Assembly (NCBI GenBank): GCA_002499345.1
Contig: DALF01000035.1
Location: 1-17,819, forward strand
Source of the DNA: Euryarchaeota archaeon UBA170
GTDB taxonomy: Archaea; Thermoplasmatota; Poseidoniia; Poseidoniales; Thalassarchaeaceae
Direction: 5' to 3'
Length of the DNA: 17,819 bases
The translations under genes were made by a program, and so were the position numbers. This document shows positions 1 to 5,344 of this stretch, piece by piece. The notes under the pieces are model-generated. The model made no database searches and had not been told where the DNA came from. It saw only the letters and a list, made by a program, of their open reading frames with translations. Each line of letters opens with the position of its first letter. The first letter of the stretch is position 1.

Positions 1-327
1 ATGGGAGTTCTCCAACCCGGTGGAACATTCGTAACCAAGACATTCCAAGGAACCGGCATAGAGGGACTGGTTGATGCCGCCAGGGATAGATTCTCTAATG
101 TTCAGAGATATGCGCCTACCGCGTCTAGGAATGCATCATCAGAGACATATCTAATCTGTAGGAATAAGCTCCCACGGTCAAGAAGGAGGGCCGGGGGAAG
201 AACCGCTATGGAGCAAGTATCTGATCACCTATCTGAAATAGGAATTGTGACTGATCTCGACGAACATGAAGAGGAGTTGCCGACATTGGTGGGCCTCCGT
301 AGGATCTCCAAGAGAGAAGAAGATTAG
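1..327 (+). CDS. rlmE: RlmE/FtsJ-type 23S rRNA 2'-O-methyltransferase, C-terminal part (5' end outside window)
   Basis: Partial gene: the reading frame is open to the window edge, and the ATG at position 1 is probably internal because it falls inside the methyltransferase fold. The visible part starts with LQPGGTFVTKTFQG, matching the late Rossmann-fold segment of FtsJ/RlmE enzymes (GG-F-V-K-x-FQG, with the lysine of the family's K-D-K-E tetrad), and continues with ASRNASSETYLIC, matching the conserved SRxxSSExYxVC end of the domain (tetrad Glu). Family members transfer a methyl group from SAM to a ribose 2'-OH of 23S rRNA. About 50 residues of basic then acidic tail (RSRRRAGGRTAMEQV... to KREED) follow the catalytic domain. 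Archaeal homologues may carry a TRAM domain here, but I do not recognise one. The next gene starts 48 nt downstream on the same strand. Family identity is secure; the exact methylation site is inferred from the family. Confidence 0.85.
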   Translation: MGVLQPGGTFVTKTFQGTGIEGLVDAARDRFSNVQRYAPTASRNASSETYLICRNKLPRSRRRAGGRTAMEQVSDHLSEIGIVTDLDEHEEELPTLVGLRRISKREED

Positions 328-375
328 AGCATGAAGTCTCAGAAAGCATCTAATCCCATACTCGGACGCGAGTCC

Positions 376-2514
376 ATGAAAAGAATTGCCATTGTACTCA
401 CTCTACTGTTTTCTGTCTCGATATTATCGGGATGTTTGGGAGGGAATTCATCCGCTGAAAATGAGTCTGTCGTGACGGACCTTCAGGCTCAGATAGACAA
501 TCTCACAGTTGGGAATCAGCAACATGAAGATGATATTAACTCTCTCAAGGATCAGCTAGCTTCCTCTTCCTCGCTTGTATCTGAAATTGAAGCTTCACTA
601 ACTGAGGCCAACGATACAATAGAATCACTAACTGGGACTGTGACGCAGAAGGAATCTCAAATTTCTAATCTTAGCGATCTGTATGAACGACTTATGGAAG
701 AGTTCGAAAATTCCACCGCACAAAATTCGAGTTACATATCCAGTCTGGAGTCACAAATCCAAAATATAAGTCAGATGATGGAAATTCTGGAAGATGAGAG
801 AGATGGGGCTTTAGATCAAATATCTCAGAAAGAAGTAGAAATTGCTGAATTGACAGATAGTCTGGATACTGCCGAACAAAGAATAGGGCTGTTGATCTCA
901 CACCTCTATTATTCGGTGGATGGTTGTCCGGAGTCTAATCCTGGGAATAAATTGAGCATCGGTTTTGATGACGGTTCTTCGGGAGGGACTCTAGGAGATG
1001 GTATCCTCTCTGAGGGTGAAATCGTATCAACCATAGGAGAATGCCCAGGCAATAGTGGAATTGTGAAAGATATCAATCCAGTGCCGACGCATACTTCGGG
1101 GGAGAAAGCAATGGTGACAATGGGAGGAGTATTGTATTTCATTGCTGATGATGGCGTGCATGGAAATGAGCTCTGGAGATCAGATGGCACAATGGCTGGT
1201 ACTAACATGGTAATTGATCTCAATCCGACAAGACAAGCCGTTGTTGGAGGTTCGATAGTTGATGAAAATCCAGGTACAAACTTTGGAGAGATAGTCGCAG
1301 GAGATGAGAAAATATTCTTCTCTGCGGCGGTTGGGAATGATGAAATCAGGGAGTTGTACGTTAGTGACGGAAGTAATTCTGGGACTCTCAAGATTTCTGA
1401 GACTTTCGATTGCGAACCACAAATATTTTCCAATTATCCAGAATTTTCGTATTCCGGAGTTAATTCGATTTCGGTGATGCCAGCATCAGAGGTGGGATTT
1501 GATACAGCGTACTTTTCAGCTTTCAGATGCTCTTACCAAAACATAGTCTGTTCTGGAGAGGAGCCCCATATATCAGATGGCACCGAGTCTGGAACTTACC
1601 AGCTGGTGGATCTTTTTTACGGTGATACGGACCTAACTACCCCTGGCGGAGGCAGTATTACTGCTGACTTGGTGGGGAGTCAGCCGAGTGAGTTCACCAG
1701 ATCTGGAAATAATATCTATTTCAGTGCCAAAGCTGACATGGGGGCGGTCTTAACGGACGTTGGCAGGGAGCTTTTTGTGATCGACACAAGTTCTCCCTTA
1801 GGAGGGGTGCAGTTGGTCAGGGACATCAATTACGGCAGTGCCGGTAGTTCTCCATCCTTATTCGAATCCATGGGAGGGGAATTATTCTTCACGGCTGATG
1901 ACGGAATATCTGGTATGGAGCTTTGGAAGAGCGACGGGACGAACGCAGGGACCGTGATTGTAAGCAATATAGCCGCTAATGGGAGTAGTAGTTGGCCGGG
2001 CGAAAAGGTTGCCATTAGTGGGGAGCTGTTCTTCACAGTAGATCACCAAAATAACCATGGAATGGCACTTTGGAAGAGCGATGGGACGAATGCAGGGACC
2101 TCACTAGTGAGAAATTTCACCCAAGGGGACATGTATATTTCTGAACTGACCTCATTTGAAGGGGAGTTGTACTTTGTAGGCGATGACGAAGGTCCACCGA
2201 GGCTTTGGAAGAGCGATGGTACTTGGGGCGGGACAGAACTGCAGTATGCCAATTTAGGTCCTTATGAAGGCCATTATCCAGAAGACCTCACCCCCATGGG
2301 AGACAGTCTATACTTCTCTGCGTATTCTGAAAATCATGGAGACGTGCTATGGAGCTACCATTCCGGGACCCAGGCAACAGTCGATGTGGACATTCTAGGG
2401 AACGGAGTAACGTTTCTGACTGTATCAGGAGACAAGCTATTCCTAGTTTCGAATGTTGACAACATTGGTCAACTGACGTATCACTGGGAAAATCCTGGTC
2501 CGATAATCGCGTAA
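376..2514 (+). CDS. Surface lipoprotein: coiled-coil stalk plus ELWKSDGT-type beta-propeller repeats
   Basis: A 712-aa predicted extracellular lipoprotein. The ATG at 376 is chosen because it gives a classic signal, MKRIAIVLTLLFSVSILSGC, with lipobox LSGC and lipidated Cys20; an in-frame ATG at 331 would put 15 polar residues in front. Residues of roughly 28-170 are Q/E/S/L-rich with heptad-like hydrophobics, a likely coiled-coil stalk. A two-Cys segment follows (DGCPESNPGN..., GDGILSEGEI, ECPG), resembling acidic Ca-binding-like loops found in secreted marine microbial proteins. The rest holds about eight repeats of the type x-ELW-[KR]-SDGT-xx-GT (NELWRSDGTMAGT, MELWKSDGTNAGT, MALWKSDGTNAGT, RLWKSDGTWGGT and degenerate copies), each preceded by a GGxLYFxADDG-like strand, as in a beta-propeller. 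No enzymatic motif was seen. Binding of polysaccharide or protein outside the cell is an inference only. Confidence 0.85.
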   Translation: MKRIAIVLTLLFSVSILSGCLGGNSSAENESVVTDLQAQIDNLTVGNQQHEDDINSLKDQLASSSSLVSEIEASLTEANDTIESLTGTVTQKESQISNLSDLYERLMEEFENSTAQNSSYISSLESQIQNISQMMEILEDERDGALDQISQKEVEIAELTDSLDTAEQRIGLLISHLYYSVDGCPESNPGNKLSIGFDDGSSGGTLGDGILSEGEIVSTIGECPGNSGIVKDINPVPTHTSGEKAMVTMGGVLYFIADDGVHGNELWRSDGTMAGTNMVIDLNPTRQAVVGGSIVDENPGTNFGEIVAGDEKIFFSAAVGNDEIRELYVSDGSNSGTLKISETFDCEPQIFSNYPEFSYSGVNSISVMPASEVGFDTAYFSAFRCSYQNIVCSGEEPHISDGTESGTYQLVDLFYGDTDLTTPGGGSITADLVGSQPSEFTRSGNNIYFSAKADMGAVLTDVGRELFVIDTSSPLGGVQLVRDINYGSAGSSPSLFESMGGELFFTADDGISGMELWKSDGTNAGTVIVSNIAANGSSSWPGEKVAISGELFFTVDHQNNHGMALWKSDGTNAGTSLVRNFTQGDMYISELTSFEGELYFVGDDEGPPRLWKSDGTWGGTELQYANLGPYEGHYPEDLTPMGDSLYFSAYSENHGDVLWSYHSGTQATVDVDILGNGVTFLTVSGDKLFLVSNVDNIGQLTYHWENPGPIIA
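1921..2235 (+). repeat. Near-identical 33-bp DNA repeats inside the lipoprotein gene
   Basis: Three copies of a segment encoding LWKSDGT(N)AGT start at 1921, 2068 and 2203. The first two (1921-1953 and 2068-2100) match at 31 of 33 bases, differing only at two C/T positions. The third matches the second over its first 17 bases and then diverges. More distant copies upstream, such as the one encoding LWRSDGT near 1171, are diverged at DNA level. The nucleotide identity points to recent duplication or gene conversion between blades. Confidence 0.75.
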
Positions 2515-2546
2515 TGAGTCAATAATGTGGCTTCCAAGATAGCTGG

Positions 2547-2999
2547 TTAATCGGACTCTCTATCGTAGGGAGTGATATTCTGCCACTCCGATGCGTCTGA
2601 TCGGGAAACTATGGCATGCACCCACTCTGTATCAGAGGTATTGAACACCTCGTGAGGGAGGCCGGGTTCGATGTAGAACATGTCCCCTGCGGTGTGGACC
2701 ACTGATTTCCTACATCCGGGACCGTACTCGTGCCTGACGCTTCCCTTGAGCAAGTAAATCATCACATCAAAATCAACATGTATGTGTGCTTTGGCTATTC
2801 CACCGGGAGGGATATATGCCCTATTCATCGAAAGTCCGGTAGAAGGGGTGTTCTTGCCTGACAAGCCTGCACCATACTCAATATTATTCCAACCTCTAAT
2901 CTTCTCTACCTGTCTCAAACTCCATATTCCCCCCTCATCAGAGACAAACGAAGATAGGTCGTTCTGCTGGCCAGTCAAAGATAGCTCCTCCTCAGTCAT
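2547..2999 (-). CDS. Small single-domain cupin (RmlC-like) protein
   Basis: A 150-aa protein. ATG at 2999 is preferred to a TTG at 3011 because GGTG precedes it at SD distance. Residues of about 58-137 carry the cupin signature: IPPGGIAKAHIHVDFD, a YLLKG turn, then AGDMFYIEPGLPHEVFN. The two histidines of HIH and the His of GLPHEV are the expected metal ligands. The usual ligand Glu a few residues after HxH is not present; the spacing puts Asp or Val there, so metal binding may be altered or absent. Cupins of this length are often small-molecule isomerases, dioxygenases or sensors, and nothing here fixes the substrate. It is transcribed divergently from the zinc-knuckle/aEF-1beta pair and convergently toward the lipoprotein gene, with 32 nt between the stops. 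Confidence 0.8.
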   Translation of the reverse strand: MTEEELSLTGQQNDLSSFVSDEGGIWSLRQVEKIRGWNNIEYGAGLSGKNTPSTGLSMNRAYIPPGGIAKAHIHVDFDVMIYLLKGSVRHEYGPGCRKSVVHTAGDMFYIEPGLPHEVFNTSDTEWVHAIVSRSDASEWQNITPYDRESD

Positions 3000-3116
3000 T
3001 GCACCACTCAAGCTCTTATCGGGAGTAACCCCATTTCAATCATTGCATAGACGCAAGCATACTTTCGGTCAACGCTAAAAGGGGGAGGTGGCTCGGTGCC
3101 TCGTCGAGGAACTAGA

Positions 3117-3284
3117 ATGTCAGCACGAACGAACACATGTACGGCGTCTGGATTGCCCTTAGTAGATGCTATGAGCACGTCATTCCCTTGCCCGACGTGC
3201 GGGTATGCAATTGGGAGAAGCAGAAGATGCAGACTACAGGGAGTTCCCTACATCTGTCCAGAGTGCGGCTTTCAGGGACCTTAG
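3117..3284 (+). CDS. Zinc-knuckle micro-protein (HVO_2753-like, DUF1610-type), cysteine-depleted
   Basis: A 55-aa protein of the small archaeal zinc-finger family that normally has four CxxC knuckles and is thought to bind RNA or act in translation. Here knuckle 1 is CTASG (Cys8, Ser11), knuckle 2 is CPTCG (Cys25, Cys28), knuckle 3 is RSRRCR (Ser35, Cys38) and knuckle 4 is CPECGFQGP (Cys47, Cys50). The C-terminal PYICPECGFQGP is typical of the family. Two cysteines are therefore replaced by serine, each explicable by one base change. Start choice: ATG 3117 follows GAGGA with 6-nt spacing, but GTG 3096 follows a strong GGGAGGTG with 5-nt spacing and would add seven residues. The gene sits directly before aEF-1beta, whose SD overlaps this stop codon, so the two are probably co-translated and this one probably serves translation. 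Confidence 0.8.
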   Translation: MSARTNTCTASGLPLVDAMSTSFPCPTCGYAIGRSRRCRLQGVPYICPECGFQGP

Positions 3285-3288
3285 GAGG
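3283..3288 (+). promoter_or_regulatory. Strong Shine-Dalgarno AGGAGG overlapping the upstream stop codon
   Basis: AGGAGG lies 7 nt before the ATG at 3296. It overlaps the TAG stop (3282-3284) of the zinc-knuckle gene, which argues for translational coupling. It also fixes the aEF-1beta start against longer open frames that begin near 3137. Confidence 0.8.
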
Positions 3289-3295
3289 CACTGAT

Positions 3296-3562
3296 ATGGG
3301 TCATGTAGTCGTAAAGTACAAAGTAACTATGAATCAACCTGAAGAAGGAAGTCCAGATTATGATGGAATAGCTTCTAGGATTGGGGAGCTCCAAGAAGTC
3401 CAGACATTCGAGATTAAGCCTTTGGCATTCGGAATGATGTTCATAGAAGTTCAGGCGGTACTTGAGGATGGAGAGGGAACTGTGGACGAGTTCGAAGCAC
3501 GGGTAAGGGCCACGGACCCACTAGTGGGGCAGATTGAGACTCTAGAAATGGGAAGACTCTGA
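3296..3562 (+). CDS. ef1b: Translation elongation factor 1-beta (aEF-1beta)
   Basis: An 88-aa protein, the usual length for the archaeal nucleotide exchange factor that releases GDP from aEF-1alpha. It starts MGHVVVKYKVTMNQPEEGSPD, followed by the conserved core EIKPLAFGMMFIEVQAVLED and the end VRATDPLVGQIETLEMGRL, all typical of the EF1B guanine-exchange fold (KPLAFG, then xGVQSxExxxxxR-like ending). The ATG at 3296 is set by the AGGAGG just upstream. It follows the zinc-knuckle micro-protein by 11 nt. Its TGA stop directly abuts the stop of truD on the other strand (TGATCA at 3560-3565), so the two transcripts must run into each other. The call is secure. Confidence 0.95.
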   Translation: MGHVVVKYKVTMNQPEEGSPDYDGIASRIGELQEVQTFEIKPLAFGMMFIEVQAVLEDGEGTVDEFEARVRATDPLVGQIETLEMGRL

Positions 3563-4963
3563 TCAGAAGTGATCTAGAGGGGACCTCATGAATTCCCTCA
3601 TTAGCACTGTAGCATAGGTCCCTGGCGGAAGAGTGAAAGAGAGCCTTAATGAAGCTCCTTCAGGATGCCATCTATCTCCATCCATTGGATTCCCTTCCCA
3701 TCTCTTCGACTTCTCTGAAGACTCCGGAATGTCAGTAGCTTCCTCTACTGAAAAATCCGTAAATGGAACTGCCAGTGGCCTTCTAGTGCCACTAGTGGAA
3801 AGTCTAGGGATTCTCTTGACTCTCCAATTCAGTGATTCTAGTTGGGTGTCAATAATGGCTTTCGACTCTGCCTCGCCTGGTTTTCCGAGTGCTGGCGTTG
3901 AATCTCTTCCAGGCAGTGGACCGGTTACTGAAAGCCTACCGAGCCTACAGTTTCTGACACATCTGTTGATATTGCTCTTGCTGACTAGTGCCATCTTGGA
4001 TACGTCTATTCTACCGTTGGACTTCGTGGGTGCCACTATATCGCCTATCTCAGGATCGACTATACTCATTCCAGAGGAAATTCTATTGGAAAGCGTATGG
4101 TTAAATGCCAATGATTGTAAAGAGTGTATCATCAAAAGTTGGAGAGAATTAGGCAGGGTTTTGAAAGAGCCAAGCCAGTCTTCGGGCTTTTTGTCGAGAT
4201 GTCGGAGCATTTCCCTCTCATAGCCTAGGTGTCCGGGTATTATATCCAAACAGGGAGAAGGGTCCCTAGTTTCCCTCCATTTTTTCCTGAAATCATGTGT
4301 CTCCTCACTGGCCCTGCCACCGGGCATTCCCAGATAGAGGTCCACTGCGGACTCATAGTCGTCTTGTATTACTGCCATGCCGACTAGTGGGGTGACTGGC
4401 CTATTCGCACCAAATCTCTGTGGCCCTATCCAGTTCGGGAACACGTCAGCCCCCAAACTCTCTGAAAGGCCCTGACGGATTCTAGTCACCCTGAGGAGGG
4501 CTTCCTTTCCATCCATTGGCTTACCGTCCGGGAAACAGCATCCCCTGACTGTAATTGTGAACCTATTGCCATCATGGTCACTCATTCCTACTTTCTGGTG
4601 AGTTCTGCCTAGGATTTCTAGATCACAATCGGGAATTTCGACTGACTCTACTTTCTTGATATTTGCATCGATAACTAGAATCTGCGTAGTGACAGCTCTC
4701 TTGTCTTTTAATCCAGAGGCGAAAATTCTATTCCTACTTATTCCACACTGCTTGGAGAGCCTGTTGAGGAATCTGTTGGTCTCCCAATTAGTTAGCGTAA
4801 CCCTAGCTACAGTGAATCTGCCCTTTGGATCCAAGGCAGGGACTCTAGAAACTTCCTCGACTCTGAAATCCTCGACCCTTACCTTGAGTAAGCCGCCCAC
4901 GCCCTCATCTGCAAATGACCAGCCGATGAGCCCTAGAGATTCCTCTATGCCATCCTGAGGCAC
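3563..4963 (-). CDS. truD: tRNA pseudouridine synthase D
   Basis: A 466-aa TruD-family enzyme; in archaea and eukaryotes (Pus7) these make pseudouridine at tRNA position 13 and other RNA sites. GTG at 4963 is the proposed start: it lies 13 nt past the rpoL stop and follows GGTGA at SD distance. The frame stays open upstream to 5137 only because it overlaps rpoL out of frame. The N-terminus has KVRVEDFRVEEV, the family's DFxVxE motif. The catalytic loop is FASGLKDKRAVTTQ with presumed nucleophile Asp87. Later motifs include NRFTITVRG, WIGPQRFGANRPVTP (the N/xxGxQRFG motif) and HSLQSLAFNHTLS. The TRUD insertion domain follows, with the enzyme ending in GTYATVLMREFMR. The stop abuts that of aEF-1beta. 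The call is secure; only the start is uncertain. Confidence 0.93.
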   Translation of the reverse strand: MPQDGIEESLGLIGWSFADEGVGGLLKVRVEDFRVEEVSRVPALDPKGRFTVARVTLTNWETNRFLNRLSKQCGISRNRIFASGLKDKRAVTTQILVIDANIKKVESVEIPDCDLEILGRTHQKVGMSDHDGNRFTITVRGCCFPDGKPMDGKEALLRVTRIRQGLSESLGADVFPNWIGPQRFGANRPVTPLVGMAVIQDDYESAVDLYLGMPGGRASEETHDFRKKWRETRDPSPCLDIIPGHLGYEREMLRHLDKKPEDWLGSFKTLPNSLQLLMIHSLQSLAFNHTLSNRISSGMSIVDPEIGDIVAPTKSNGRIDVSKMALVSKSNINRCVRNCRLGRLSVTGPLPGRDSTPALGKPGEAESKAIIDTQLESLNWRVKRIPRLSTSGTRRPLAVPFTDFSVEEATDIPESSEKSKRWEGNPMDGDRWHPEGASLRLSFTLPPGTYATVLMREFMRSPLDHF

Positions 4964-4976
4964 ATACTCACCATCC

Positions 4977-5234
4977 TCAGAGCTTGAGACCTGAGAACTC
5001 CTTGGAGATTCCAGTACACAAATCTCTGAATACCTTCTCAGCTTTCTTGCCCTTGACTGCCCTAACATAGAGTTCGGGTTCATCCAAATCTGGATGCTTC
5101 TGAAAGAAATTGGCATATTCCACGCTCGGGCTCTCATTCAGTCTTGATCTGAAAAGCTGCAGAGTTGTGTGCGTTTCACCTGAAATCCTAAGTCTGAGCT
5201 CTCGGCCCTCGTTTACTAGTACTTTTATCGACAT
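4977..5234 (-). CDS. rpoL: DNA-directed RNA polymerase subunit L (Rpb11/AC19-like)
   Basis: An 85-aa protein, the normal size for archaeal RpoL, which dimerises with RpoD as the alpha-like platform for RNA polymerase assembly. The N-terminus MSIKVLVNEGRELRLRISGETHTTLQLFRSRL matches the family pattern of a short strand followed by GExHTxxNLLRxxL. The middle VEYANFFQKHPDLDEPELYVRA corresponds to the V-xA-Y-x-HP-x-x-PxxxxR core, and the C-terminus is a helix (KAEKVFRDLCTGISKEFSGLKL). Notable difference: the usual Asn of the HTxxNLL helix reads Gln here (TLQLF). It is followed by truD after 13 nt, probably one transcript. The start ATG at 5234 has no obvious SD, so leaderless translation is possible. 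Confidence 0.9.
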   Translation of the reverse strand: MSIKVLVNEGRELRLRISGETHTTLQLFRSRLNESPSVEYANFFQKHPDLDEPELYVRAVKGKKAEKVFRDLCTGISKEFSGLKL

Positions 5235-5273
5235 GGACAGCCGCCCGACCGGACACTCCCTTTTGAGGGCTTT

Positions 5274-5317
5274 CCTAAGTTAGTAGCCCCTACAGTGCCT
5301 GCTGTAAGCCTAAGTTA
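5274..5317. repeat. 9-bp direct repeat CCTAAGTTA in the rpoL/exporter divergent promoter region
   Basis: CCTAAGTTA occurs at 5274-5282 and 5309-5317, 35 bp apart start to start, in the 110-bp space between divergent rpoL and the MMPL exporter. Read on the minus strand the second copy sits in GTTTAACTTAGG, loosely TATA-like. The repeats could be promoter elements or a regulator site; chance cannot be excluded. Confidence 0.35.
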
Positions 5318-5344
5318 AACAGTGAGTCGGTTTGGCTCGGAGTC

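Noticed and set aside
909..1433. 174-codon open frame on the minus strand within the lipoprotein gene
   Set aside because: It is a shadow of the plus-strand repeat-rich frame, with no SD, family match or gene-like composition.
3633..4223. 196-codon open frame on the plus strand inside truD
   Set aside because: truD is unambiguous on the other strand; this frame is low-complexity Ser/Leu-rich, typical of an antisense shadow.
4964..5137. N-terminal extension of truD across rpoL
   Set aside because: The extension overlaps rpoL out of frame and has no TruD-like sequence; GTG 4963 with GGTGA upstream is a better start.
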